64,000 nucleotides of DNA. It comes from Pantoea alfalfae (lineage in GTDB: Bacteria; Pseudomonadota; Gammaproteobacteria; Enterobacterales; Enterobacteriaceae). Position 1 is the first letter of the stretch. Each line of letters starts with the position of its first letter. The notes under the pieces were generated by a model that was not told the origin of the DNA, searched no databases, and was given only the letters and a program-made list of their open reading frames with translations. The DNA lies in the NCBI RefSeq assembly GCF_019880205.1, contig NZ_CP082297.1:1-64000 (forward strand), read 5' to 3'. Position numbers and translations under genes: made by a program. Shown one piece after another: positions 23,789-32,010 of the stretch.

Positions 23789-24234
23789 ACACGGCCAGTT
23801 ATGCCGCTGGCCTGACATTACTCTGGCCACCAATTTTCACACCCCGCGTACCAGTGCCTCTGTATGCCGATCCCTGTGCCGCAGGTTTTCCCTCTCCCGC
23901 TCAGGATTACGTTGAGAAAGAGCTCGATCTCAATGAACTCTGTATTCGCCGGCGTGCCTCAACTTTTTTCGTCCGTGCCAGCGGGAACAGCATGCGGGAT
24001 CTTGGCCTCTGTGATGGTGATGTTATGGTCGTCGATCGGGCTGAACAGGCATCTCACGGCGATATTGTGATTGCCGAGGTTAATGGTGAGTTCACGGTTA
24101 AGCGGCTACAGCTGCAGCCCACACTGGCATTGCTGCCGATGAATCCGGCCTACCCGGTAATCTATCCTGATGAACTGCAGCTGCTCGGTGTTGTTACCTG
24201 GTTTTTCAACAGCACCCGCGCGCGCCGGAGGTGA
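23785..24234 (+). CDS. umuD: UmuD-like polymerase V accessory protein (canonical)
   Basis: The 149-residue product has a longer N-terminal tail than E. coli UmuD (139). The cleavage site lies in CAAGFPSPA (between Ala33 and Gly34), the catalytic Ser69 in RASGNSM and Lys106 in FTVKRLQL. RecA filaments should stimulate self-cleavage to UmuD', which activates UmuC for translesion synthesis. The gene overlaps the leader at its start, and its stop lies within the ribosome site of umuC (GGAGGTGATCATG). It is controlled by the LexA box at 23687. In contrast to the minus-strand copy, every catalytic feature is kept. Confidence 0.9.
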   Translation: MNTASYAAGLTLLWPPIFTPRVPVPLYADPCAAGFPSPAQDYVEKELDLNELCIRRRASTFFVRASGNSMRDLGLCDGDVMVVDRAEQASHGDIVIAEVNGEFTVKRLQLQPTLALLPMNPAYPVIYPDELQLLGVVTWFFNSTRARRR

Positions 24235-24236
24235 TC

Positions 24237-25517
24237 ATGCCCATGTTTGGCCTGGCCGATGTTAATTCATTCTATGCCAGCTGCGAGGCTTTGTTTCGCC
24301 CTGATCTGCGCGGTAAGCCTGTTGTGGTCCTTTCGAACAACGACGGCTGTGTCATTGCACGCAGCGCCGGTGCAAAAAAACTGGGCATAAAGATGGGTGC
24401 TCCGTGGTTTCAGATAAAAAATCAGGATTTTGCCGAACGCGTACATGTCTTCAGTTCGAACTACGCGCTCTATCACAGTATGTCTCAGCGCGTTATGACC
24501 GCGCTGGAGGAGATAACGCCTCGCGTGGAGCAGTATTCTATAGACGAAATGTTTCTGGACCTGACCGGCATTGATTTCTGCGAAGATTTTGAACATTTTG
24601 GCCGGCGCCTGCGCGCGCACGTTCTGGCCACAACCGGCCTCACTGTCGGCGTAGGTATGGGTCCGACAAAAACCCTGGCAAAATCGGCGCAGTGGGCCAG
24701 CAAAGTGTGGCCGCAGTTCCGCGGTGTATTAGCGCTGACGACGGGCAATCCAAAGCGCACCGCTACCCTGCTGGCCAATCAGCCTGTAGAAGAAATCTGG
24801 GGCGTTGGCCGGCGCATCGGTAAGCGTCTTAATCTCATGGGCATTGAAAACGCTCTGCAGCTGTCGCGCGCCCACCCTGCCCTTATCCGTAAAAACTTCA
24901 GCGTGGTGCTGGAGCGCACTGTAAGGGAGCTCAACGGGGAATCCTGTATCCCGCTCGAAGAGTTCGTACCGGCGAAACAGCAGATCGTCTGCAGCCGCTC
25001 TTTTGGCGAAAGAGTTACGGCTAAGGTGAAGATGCAGCAGGCGCTGTGTCAGTACGCAACCCGGGCCGCGGAGAAACTCAGAAAGGAGCGGCAGTTCTGT
25101 CGGCGCATCAGCGTTTTTATCCGCACCTCGCCGCATGCGCAGGGTGAGATATTTTATGGTAATAGTGCCGGTGAGAGTCTCACAATTCCTACCCAGGACA
25201 CACGCGACATGATTGAAGTTGCCATGCGATCTCTCGACCGCATCTGGCTTGAAGGGCGACGTTACATGAAGGCCGGGATAATGCTCGATGACTTTACGCC
25301 TAACGGCGTCAGTCAGCTGAATCTGTTCGATGAGAGTAAGCCACGTGCAAACAGTGCCCAGCTGATGACGGTTCTTGACGGGATCAATCAGTCCGGGCTG
25401 GGCAGTGTGTGGTTTGCCGGTCAGGGTGTGAATACGGAGTGGAAAATGAAGCGGGAGATGTTATCTCCTGCCTGGACAACGCGCTGGAGCGATATTCCCG
25501 TTGCTCGGGTGCTCTGA
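24237..25517 (+). CDS. umuC: UmuC-like Y-family DNA polymerase V catalytic subunit (copy 2)
   Basis: ATG at 24237 is best spaced from GGAGG; the product is 426 residues. FGLADVNSFYASCEALFRP gives the first metal ligand, QYSIDEMFLDLTG the SIDE acids, and NGESCIPLEEF and SRSFGERVT the little-finger region. QLNLFDESKPR near the C-terminus matches the beta-clamp binding motif (QLNLF) of E. coli UmuC. It forms polymerase V with UmuD'2 for mutagenic bypass. Copy 1 has FDMFSE in place of the clamp motif, so the two polymerases may differ in clamp affinity. Confidence 0.93.
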   Translation: MPMFGLADVNSFYASCEALFRPDLRGKPVVVLSNNDGCVIARSAGAKKLGIKMGAPWFQIKNQDFAERVHVFSSNYALYHSMSQRVMTALEEITPRVEQYSIDEMFLDLTGIDFCEDFEHFGRRLRAHVLATTGLTVGVGMGPTKTLAKSAQWASKVWPQFRGVLALTTGNPKRTATLLANQPVEEIWGVGRRIGKRLNLMGIENALQLSRAHPALIRKNFSVVLERTVRELNGESCIPLEEFVPAKQQIVCSRSFGERVTAKVKMQQALCQYATRAAEKLRKERQFCRRISVFIRTSPHAQGEIFYGNSAGESLTIPTQDTRDMIEVAMRSLDRIWLEGRRYMKAGIMLDDFTPNGVSQLNLFDESKPRANSAQLMTVLDGINQSGLGSVWFAGQGVNTEWKMKREMLSPAWTTRWSDIPVARVL

Positions 25518-25570
25518 GATATCACGGATGTTCAGGACGTTTCAGGGTATCAGTCAGTGAGCTGTTCTCC

Positions 25571-25804
25571 TTACTGGTTATAAAGCCAGAATTCATCCAT
25601 GAGTAAGAAAGGACGCCCCGGTTTTTTGTCCCTGAAGTAACGCCCCCGGGGCAGTCTGTCGCCAGGATGCAGCTTCCGGACCCACTCATCAAACGCGGGA
25701 CGCCGCCGGCGAACGTTGCCTTTAAACATATCTGCAGATTGGGTGATTGTAGTCATTACCCTTCCCTGCCCGCGGACCTGCTTAAACAGTTCATGCATTG
25801 ACAT
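25571..25804 (-). CDS. Small basic protein next to umuC
   Basis: ATG at 25804 has GGAG eight bases upstream; product 77 residues. It is basic (KGNVRRRRPAFDEWVRKLH, RLPRGRYFRDKKPGRPFLLMDEFWLYNQ) and could bind nucleic acid. It is convergent with umuC, whose stop is 54 bases away. No family is recognised. Confidence 0.55.
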   Translation of the reverse strand: MSMHELFKQVRGQGRVMTTITQSADMFKGNVRRRRPAFDEWVRKLHPGDRLPRGRYFRDKKPGRPFLLMDEFWLYNQ

Positions 25805-25832
25805 TATTGACTCTCCATCATGCTGCAATCGC

Positions 25833-26084
25833 TCAGCGTGATTTGTTTTGCTTCCAGCTGTCGTTGGCCATGAATGCCGCGCGCGAAACGCAGCCCCCCC
25901 ACAGCAGCTGAAGGCCAATTTTGATCAGCTCACTGGCGTGCGGCAAAAAAAAGAGCGGCACGATGAACAGGACACTCAGGAGAAAGCCCCATTCAGCAGC
26001 ACTTTTTCTGTCTTTGCCGGTGAGCTTTATAATTCCGAGATATCCCGATACCAGCTTTAGGGCTCTGTTCAACTCTTCCTCCAT
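25833..26084 (-). CDS. Small membrane protein, function unknown
   Basis: The 83-residue product has a charged first third (MEEELNRALKLVSGYLGIIKLTGKDRKSAAEWG), then a strong membrane segment (FLLSVLFIVPLFFLPHA, about 34-50) and a second hydrophobic stretch (IGLQLLWGGCVSRAAFM, about 56-72). No clear ribosome site precedes the ATG. It may be cotranscribed with the next gene 28 bases downstream. It could be a toxin-like or inner-membrane plasmid protein; nothing decides it. Confidence 0.45.
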   Translation of the reverse strand: MEEELNRALKLVSGYLGIIKLTGKDRKSAAEWGFLLSVLFIVPLFFLPHASELIKIGLQLLWGGCVSRAAFMANDSWKQNKSR

Positions 26085-26236
26085 TTGAATAACTTATTGA
26101 GTCATCTATTTAATAACTTCAACACACATCAAGCATTCATCGGGCATTCATCGAGCATTCAATGTATACACATAAGATATTCATCATGAATGCAATAGAT
26201 ACGCATGCGTACTCTTAACTTATGCCTATTAGTGAA
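26085..26236. repeat. AT-rich repeat region left of the partition genes
   Basis: Contains four ATTCAT/GCATTCA-type words in a row (AGCATTCATCGGGCATTCATCGAGCATTCA) and AAGATATTCATCATGAAT near 26168. The same AGATATTCA word recurs right of the parA gene, suggesting binding sites for the partition proteins. Confidence 0.5.
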
Positions 26237-26521
26237 TCAGTTCTCTAGTGCCCCGTCGCTCTCCAGCTTCTCACGTAAAGCCTCCAGAATATAAGCACTG
26301 AAATCCAGAGAGGTCTTATTTGAGGCCTTGAGTTGCGCATGGGCTTCAAAGTAGGACTCTGGTACAGCCCTTAGATTTTTGCTGCGAGCTTTGCTTTTAA
26401 CGGTAGGCTTGGTATCGACACCGGGTTTCTCGACTGCGGTTGGTGATGTCTTAAGCTTTGCTGAACTCATGAGCCCGGCAAGCTTTTCATGCTGATCAGT
26501 AAAATCGAGTCTTTTAGTCAT
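26237..26521 (-). CDS. ParG-like centromere-binding partition protein
   Basis: The 94-residue basic protein follows a ParF-type ATPase gene by 94 bases in the same direction, the layout of type Ib partition loci. It has a flexible Lys/Thr/Pro-rich N-terminus (about 1-50), then a putative ribbon-helix-helix fold (SKNLRAVPESYFEAHAQL, then TSLDFSAYILEALREKLES). ParG proteins bind repeats upstream of parFG, repress transcription and stimulate ParF ATPase through the N-terminal tail. Repeated AAGATAT words flank it. Homology is inferred from architecture and neighbour. Confidence 0.65.
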   Translation of the reverse strand: MTKRLDFTDQHEKLAGLMSSAKLKTSPTAVEKPGVDTKPTVKSKARSKNLRAVPESYFEAHAQLKASNKTSLDFSAYILEALREKLESDGALEN

Positions 26522-26615
26522 AGGTACACCTTAAATCCATAACAAGCACACAAAAGATATGCATAGAATACATTAAAGATACACTTTGTGTATTCTTCGT
26601 GGACCCTTTGAGCAC

Positions 26616-27260
26616 TTATTTTGCCCTGATGATCTCAAGCATTTCCTCAACCATAGCAATCACCTCTTTACCGCCTGCAGTAACACGCCCATGAACAGAC
26701 TCAGTGATGCCAAAACCAGTTTCGATTGTCTCTTCAAAATCCTGAGTTCGGTATGAAAGACGACTTCTCATTAGTTTTATGTGATTGAATGAAGGAAGCA
26801 GAGCCTCCAGCTTAGGATAGTGTTTTTTATTTGGATTTGTTTTACACAAGAATAAGTGAGCTTCTACATGCTGTCCTATTATGTCACTAATCTCTCCCAG
26901 CACTCTGTCAAAGCTCATCAGACCAATTCTCTCGGTAAGTGAATCTTTCGCAGGGACGATAATCAGGTCAGCAAAAGCGACGGCTGTACGGGTCATATCG
27001 GAGTCGAAGCCACCGCAGTCAATAAATAAAATGTCTTCACTTTCTTTAAATGGACTGATTTCCTGAACCAACTCTTCCTGGGTTTCAGGGATTGATATGG
27101 GAATTTGCCTGTCATCTGGACGTAAACCATGAATGATTGAGAGGCCCTTGTGAGTATCAAGGTCCAGGGCTTTAGCTGGTCTTAGTTCGCCCACTACATG
27201 GACAGATGAAGTAGTCTTGCCTGCCCCGCCCTTATTATGTGCCATAACAATAACTGTCAT
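26616..27260 (-). CDS. parA: ParA/ParF-family partition ATPase
   Basis: ATG at 27260 gives a 214-residue protein starting MTVIVMAHNKGGAGKTTSSVH, the deviant Walker A box KGGAGKTT of Soj/ParF proteins. DILFIDCGGFDSDMTR (about 75-90) is Walker A' and LIIVPAKDSLTERIG the following switch. It lacks the long N-terminal DNA-binding domain of P1-type ParA, so it is type Ib. It should form ATP-dependent patterns on the nucleoid and move plasmid copies bound by the ParG-like protein. Repeats upstream (27320-27490) probably form the centromere and operator. Confidence 0.88.
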   Translation of the reverse strand: MTVIVMAHNKGGAGKTTSSVHVVGELRPAKALDLDTHKGLSIIHGLRPDDRQIPISIPETQEELVQEISPFKESEDILFIDCGGFDSDMTRTAVAFADLIIVPAKDSLTERIGLMSFDRVLGEISDIIGQHVEAHLFLCKTNPNKKHYPKLEALLPSFNHIKLMRSRLSYRTQDFEETIETGFGITESVHGRVTAGGKEVIAMVEEMLEIIRAK

Positions 27261-27319
27261 ATTCGCCACCAAGTGTATACCTGATAAGTGCACATTGAAT
27301 CCATCACGTGCCCACTTTG

Positions 27320-27490
27320 AATCCACCTAAGATATTCATTAGATATCTGCGGACTGGGCATTTTATATCACTAAAAAATGTCACAAGCAAGAGATACGAA
27401 CATCTAATGCAGCCACAAAAGATATTCAATAAATCTACTAAGAATGCCTTATAGATACCCTATGTATACACAACGGATATTCATGAGGCC
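27320..27490. repeat. Putative partition centromere / operator repeats
   Basis: AAGATATTCATTAGATATC (from 27329), AAAGATATTCAATAAATC (about 27419) and GGATATTCATGAGG (about 27476) share the word GATATTCA. Related GAGATACGAA, TAGATACCC and AGATATGCAT words occur here and at 26553. In type Ib loci such upstream boxes serve as both parS and operator. Confidence 0.55.
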
Positions 27491-27512
27491 GTGATCGGTT
27501 ACATGTAGTGTA

Positions 27513-27547
27513 GGGCAGGGCAGGGCAGGGCAGGGCAGGGCAGGGCA
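27513..27547 (+). repeat. Seven tandem GGGCA repeats (G-quadruplex-prone)
   Basis: Seven exact GGGCA units occur in a row, followed by GGA. Four or more GGG runs with two-base loops meet the usual G-quadruplex rule, so the plus strand could fold into a stable short-loop quadruplex. The tract is intergenic, between partition repeats and the next minus-strand gene. Copy number can change by slippage. Confidence 0.8.
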
Positions 27548-27690
27548 GGATTATTGTAACTTCAATTGATAAAGGATGTTGTTCGGGAGGCAAGGGGACT
27601 ACTACTCCCCGTGCATCTGATTACAATAATTATAGTTCGAGAAACGAATCTTCGTAAAACTAACCGATTCTAAATCAGCTACTTAAGCAA

Positions 27691-28375
27691 CTAATCAGAT
27701 TGGTCGTCATCGGGTGTTTTTGAGTTAATATCAAGTATTTGCGAATTCTTTTGACGTAAATCGCGCATATACTGTTCCTCATATTTGAGATCACCTTCGG
27801 CAAAGAGAACTTTATGATCTGAAACAGCATGAATAACAGCCTGTTCATATGCAGAATGGTAGCCTTCAGGTGTAGGGATAATTTCACCACGAAAAGATAC
27901 AACAACTAAAGGATCTTTTGTGCCAGCGATAACGCGCCCATGAAAAAAGCCAGCATAAAACCCAAGACCAGCACGAACTCTGCCATCTTCTTTGAGTGAA
28001 TCGCTGGCTTTTAACCTACCCCAACCTTCTTCTTCATCGGTATAAATTTCGAAGTAGTTTCGTTCTTCAACCTTTGCAATAAGCCTAGTTAACGTATCAA
28101 TAAGACGCTCACCAAGCCTGAAATTCATCGCACCCATCTTCTCTTTACCGTAACCAAGTTTGATACTGGCTTCGGCAAAACTTTCCGTGTAATCAACCCT
28201 CGATACGTAACGTTTTTCTATCGCCACGGCAGCTTTCTTCCCTCGAAATTTTGGCTTCAGCTTCATCAAACATTTTCATCAGCTGGGCAGCCTTTTGTTG
28301 ACGAGTTCCCACTAAGCTGATAGCAGGTGAGTGAAGGCCAAGTGTTTGTGCATTTCTTTGTGGAGTGTGTTTCAT
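27691..28375 (-). pseudogene. Hypothetical plasmid gene in two overlapping frames (probable frameshift)
   Basis: An ORF starting MKHTPQRNAQTLGLHSPAI at 28375 has a perfect GGAGG site but stops at 28193. The second ORF (from 28266, MKLKPKFRG...) has no ribosome site and runs to 27691 with good protein character (LGERLIDTLTRLIAKVEERNYFEIYTDEEEGWGRL). A +1 shift in the AGGGAAGAAAGC run near 28227 would join KISREE to AAVAIEKRYVSRVDY in one natural-looking protein of about 237 residues. This may be a mutation, a sequencing error, or programmed shifting. The family is not recognised; position beside parA suggests a plasmid maintenance role. Confidence 0.5.
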
Positions 28376-28860
28376 AGAGAACCTCCGTTAATCTACACAT
28401 ACAGTATAAGCTTTGTGCAACCAGAATTATAGTCAAACCTATGTCAAGAAGACTTAGTCACCAACCAAAAGAATTATAAAGCCACTATAGAATACCCATC
28501 GATATGATTACTCAATGCAAAAATTAGGACCCTACTCTTTACACCAGACACTTAATGTACCCTTCGCAAGATAATTGCAAGTTACAATATAGCGCACTAT
28601 ATAATAGGAAGTAATATAATGAAAACTCAGGCATTTACCCATCACATCTAACTATTTCATACGTGACATTTACTATAGTTACCAAGATATCAATAAGCCT
28701 TACTAAAAATGTGGTTAAGTGTTTTTGGTCATTTTAAGTAGCCAATAATTACGTAGCCAATTTAAACTGCTTTTAGTTATTATTAGCCTGTAAACTCACC
28801 TAGGCCAATTTGAGTATACTCAAATTGACCACTTCTCAACTTATAAAAAGAGGAGTTTGA
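28376..28860. other. AT-rich intergenic region with operator/res candidate
   Basis: No gene is seen. The right end holds a perfect 22-bp palindrome (28806-28827) and repeated AGCCAAT/AGGCCAATTT words (28739-28810), placed upstream of the serine recombinase operon, which suggests a resolution site or repressor operator. Confidence 0.5.
28806..28827. promoter_or_regulatory. Perfect 22-bp palindrome upstream of the resolvase operon
   Basis: CAATTTGAGTA followed by its exact complement TACTCAAATTG. The centre lies 44 bases before the first start codon. Serine resolvases bind dimeric sites of about 25-30 bp of this kind and often repress their own gene there. Confidence 0.65.
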
Positions 28861-29127
28861 ATGCTGGGAACTAAAACGAGAACTTTTTCGGGCAATGTGG
28901 TTCGGACTGCTCATGTGGCCACGCTCAATGAAACGAACCTCATGCTTTATGGCGTTCTACTCACTGGGGATATGGAATGGTTGCGCATCTCCACTACTAA
29001 GATTGAAGATGCTGAGAAAATTGCATTTCTTAGCCCGGGCACTTACGTCGGACTTAAGGTGCGAGGAAATATTTCTTTCCAGGGATCGGTATACATGGAA
29101 TTTCACTCACTGGTTTTGTCAGTATGA
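28861..29127 (+). CDS. Small beta-rich protein coupled to the resolvase
   Basis: The ATG follows GAGGAG; product 88 residues. The sequence alternates strands (TRTFSGNVVRTAHVATLN, LMLYGVLLTGDMEWLRIST, GTYVGLKVRGNISFQGSVYMEF) and looks like an OB or SH3-type barrel. Its stop overlaps the ATG of the resolvase gene (ATGA), so the proteins are made together. It may modulate recombination or bind single-stranded DNA; this is inference from fold appearance and coupling. Confidence 0.6.
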   Translation: MLGTKTRTFSGNVVRTAHVATLNETNLMLYGVLLTGDMEWLRISTTKIEDAEKIAFLSPGTYVGLKVRGNISFQGSVYMEFHSLVLSV

Positions 29128-29738
29128 TTATGCAGATAGCACGGATATACCTTCGTGTCAGTACTGATGAACAGGAACTGACACGGCAGAACAGCATTAT
29201 TGAAGATGCCCGGGGCAGGGGGTTCTACGTAGCCGGCGTCTATAAAGAAAAGGCTTCTGGTGCTAGGGCAGACCGCCCTGAATTGCAGCGTATGATTGCA
29301 GACCTGCAGCCGGGAGAGGTCGTTGTGGCTGAGAAGATTGACCGCATAAGTCGTCTTCCGCTCACGGAGGCTGAGCAGTTGATTGGCTCGATAAAGGCCA
29401 AGGGCGCAAAGCTGGCTATACCAGGCATCGTGGATCTCTCTGAGCTGGCCATTGGTCAGGATGGTATTGCTAAAATTGTGCTTGAGTCTGTTCAGGACAT
29501 GCTACTTAAAGTGGCACTCCAGACGGCGCGCGACGACTATGAAACCAGACGTGAGCGGCAGCGGCAGGGGGTTGAGCTGGCTAAGGCTTCAGGTAAATAC
29601 AAGGGCAGAAAACCCGATCTTAAGACTCATGAACGTATAATCGCTTTACGTGAGTCAGGAATGACAATTGAACGTACAGCTAATTTGGCAGGCTGCAGCA
29701 TAAGCCAAGTAAAGCGAATTTGTGCTCTGAAAAAATGA
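29124..29738 (+). CDS. Serine recombinase (resolvase/invertase family)
   Basis: The 204-residue product starts MIMQIARIYLRVSTDEQELTRQN, with the catalytic serine in YLRVSTDEQ. KASGARADRPELQRMIADLQPGEVVVAEKIDRISRLPL has the conserved Arg and DR residues. QTARDDYETRRERQRQGVELAK is the dimer helix, and ERIIALRESGMTIERTANLAGCSISQVKRI the C-terminal helix-turn-helix. It probably resolves plasmid multimers or cointegrates at a site upstream. A damaged paralogue of its C-terminal two thirds lies at 31483-31851. Confidence 0.88.
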   Translation: MIMQIARIYLRVSTDEQELTRQNSIIEDARGRGFYVAGVYKEKASGARADRPELQRMIADLQPGEVVVAEKIDRISRLPLTEAEQLIGSIKAKGAKLAIPGIVDLSELAIGQDGIAKIVLESVQDMLLKVALQTARDDYETRRERQRQGVELAKASGKYKGRKPDLKTHERIIALRESGMTIERTANLAGCSISQVKRICALKK

Positions 29739-29763
29739 ACTAACTACTTTGAAAAAATTAACA

Positions 29764-29793
29764 TCTCCACCTTCATATTACTGAAGGTGGAGA
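29764..29793. terminator. Hairpin terminator between resolvase and FRG gene
   Basis: TCTCCACCTTCA and its exact complement TGAAGGTGGAGA form a 12-bp stem with a six-base loop between convergent genes. It can end transcription from both sides, although neither side has a long T tract. Confidence 0.6.
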
Positions 29794-29857
29794 AAGATGT
29801 AGATTATATACGAAATACTTTTCCGATATTTGTAACTTGCAGCCTACCCATAATATT

Positions 29858-31225
29858 TTACTTTATAACATTAACATCAGATTTAAATTTCTTTGCAATT
29901 TCCTTTGCTGTTTCTTCAATGCCGGGATAAATCGTACTGGCTTTTATATTAAGCAATTCCAACTGCTTCAGGATTTCTTTTTTATTACAGACAGATATAC
30001 TTTTAACATTAAGATTGCTATAGCCTGTATCTGGAAGTACTGCATCATGGCCAAACAACAAGAATGCACCTGATTGCGACGATATTCGACTATTAGCTAC
30101 TCTTCCTCTAAAAAAAAGTATACTTCTTAAGTGTTCGATCTTCATAGCGTCTTCGAAGTAAGGCTTCTCAGCACGAATAAAATGCAGGAGTCTTTTTCTC
30201 GCTTTTTCTTTTTTTGAATTTAAAGGAGCAGGTTCATTGATTAGATATTCTTTTTCTTCTGCATTCAGCTGAGAGATATTAGCAATGCAACTTACTGTAT
30301 CAGAATTGTAAAACTTTACATCATTGGAATTCACGGTAAATATTTTTACATCACCTATCGTTTCATCTTCAGTTTCTGTACCCATTTTTTCAGAGCAACA
30401 GAAATACAGTGCAACCAATGGATTAGCCGTCACATCGAGTAACCTGGTTGGCAATCGATAATGCTGCATACGTACGAGCTTATCAGCCATAAAGTCATCA
30501 TGATAGAACTCTGAAGGATGTGCTGTAACCATATCATTTATCATGTTTTTTTCATTGTTTACGTATAGAGGGACGCCTTTTTCTGTACGAAATAATGATG
30601 GTTCAAGCTTATATATAATATCACTATGCCCCCTATAGAACAGTTCTGTTCCATCAACAGGCTTAAACTTATTTACTTCTTCAAGAAATGAAACGACAGA
30701 GTCAACACATATATTTTCGCTATGTATAGCGTTAGCATTATCGACAGTTATAATTGGCGGAGGGGGTACAGGGAGAGGTGTCAGCCCAAAAGTAGTCAAC
30801 ACGGAATTCAAATTAATATCTTTTATTGCCCAATGTGTGCGTGACATTTCATAATAATGAATAATAAACTCTCCTGGCACTTCATCGAAGTCACTAACAT
30901 CTACCTTCCCGTAATCTTGCAGCAACTCAAATGTGTAATTTACCCTTTGGTCTTCAACGGCAATGCTTGTTAGCTTAACTAACCTTACATGGGAAAAAAA
31001 CTTAATCACTGGTTTGTTGCTATTATCTTTATCGAACTCTGTCATTAATAAACAAGGGAAGGATTTAAGTTTTTCAATCACGTCACTTGTTAACTTTATA
31101 AAATCCTTATATATATTATCATTGGTATATTCTAAATACCTGCTTAAATCCATTGAAGCAGTAGCACTGTGCCCTTCTGGGACCTGCCACGGCTCATCAT
31201 TAGAGGACATAATTAAATTTAACAT
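29858..31225 (-). CDS. FRG-domain protein, probable phage-defence gene
   Basis: The 455-residue product starts at 31225 after AAGGAAG. The FRG domain (named after F/Y-R-G) begins in the second half: TELFYRGHSDIIYKLEPSLFR (about 198-218), then MQHYRLPTRLLDVTANPLVALYFCC (about 268-292), the best-conserved part, and later LRSILFFRGRVANSRISSQSGAFLLFG. FRG proteins are common in defence islands and restriction or abortive-infection loci, but their reaction is unclear. The first 190 residues match nothing I know and may sense the trigger. It stands alone, flanked by serine recombinase genes, and is AT-rich, consistent with capture. Confidence 0.8.
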   Translation of the reverse strand: MLNLIMSSNDEPWQVPEGHSATASMDLSRYLEYTNDNIYKDFIKLTSDVIEKLKSFPCLLMTEFDKDNSNKPVIKFFSHVRLVKLTSIAVEDQRVNYTFELLQDYGKVDVSDFDEVPGEFIIHYYEMSRTHWAIKDINLNSVLTTFGLTPLPVPPPPIITVDNANAIHSENICVDSVVSFLEEVNKFKPVDGTELFYRGHSDIIYKLEPSLFRTEKGVPLYVNNEKNMINDMVTAHPSEFYHDDFMADKLVRMQHYRLPTRLLDVTANPLVALYFCCSEKMGTETEDETIGDVKIFTVNSNDVKFYNSDTVSCIANISQLNAEEKEYLINEPAPLNSKKEKARKRLLHFIRAEKPYFEDAMKIEHLRSILFFRGRVANSRISSQSGAFLLFGHDAVLPDTGYSNLNVKSISVCNKKEILKQLELLNIKASTIYPGIEETAKEIAKKFKSDVNVIK

Positions 31226-31482
31226 ATACTTCCTTATTTATGATTTCACTATGCTTTTGATAAATTTTAAAGTAAACGCATGAACATTATCGTAATTATT
31301 TCATTCTTACCAGCCTCTAGAAATTACAATACGCCAAAGAAACCACCAACTTTTTTTATGGAATATGTGGGGTTTCTGGCATATTTCGTTCATGTGCAGC
31401 GTTCCAGAACCACCAATATACCTGGCCGTATCCCGCATCGTAATGGACTGCTCTTGCTTGCTTTTGCAGCAGGTACTAAGGC
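31226..31482. other. Non-coding junction before the truncated resolvase
   Basis: No gene is supported. Composition shifts from AT-rich (to about 31390) to mixed sequence. The break in the resolvase paralogue at about 31490 suggests a recombination junction here. Confidence 0.4.
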
Positions 31483-31851
31483 GTGTTCATGCCGAACGGA
31501 GCTAAGCTCGCAATCCCGGGCATAGTAGACCTATCAGAGCTGGCCGTCAGCCACTATGGCGTGGCCAGAATCGTACTTGAGTCCGTTCAGGACATGCTGC
31601 TAAAAGTGGCACTGCAGACGGCGCGGGACGATTATGCGACCCGTCAGGCAAGGCAGCAGCAGGGCGTTGAACTGGCAAAAGCTTCGGATAAATACAAAGG
31701 GCGAAGGCCGAACTCCAAAACGCACGAACGCGTCATCGTACTTCGCGGGTCTGATATGACAATTGCGCGCACAGCCACTCTTGCAGGATGCAGCATGAGT
31801 CAGGTTAAGCGCATCTGGTTGATATTCAAGGCAGGAAAGTCCGCTCAGTAG
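31483..31851 (+). pseudogene. Truncated serine recombinase (C-terminal part)
   Basis: From NGAKLAIPGIVDLSELAV onward the frame matches the resolvase at 29124-29738 over about 115 residues (GVARIVLESVQDMLLKVALQT, then ARDDYATR and SMSQVKRIW). The first 80 residues, with the catalytic serine, are missing. It has no ribosome site, so it is a remnant. Similarity without identity shows it is an older paralogue, not a recent duplicate. Confidence 0.75.
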
Positions 31852-32010
31852 TTGAAAAGTTAGCAGGTTGCAGTCATAAAGTGCAAATCATCGGGATGTG
31901 ATGAACACCGGAAGTTCTGCAAAGGATTAATTTTCGGACAGGATCACAGGGAGATCATTTTTATAAACGTTGATATTCTGATCCGGACTCACGGACCGGA
32001 GAAGCTTTAC

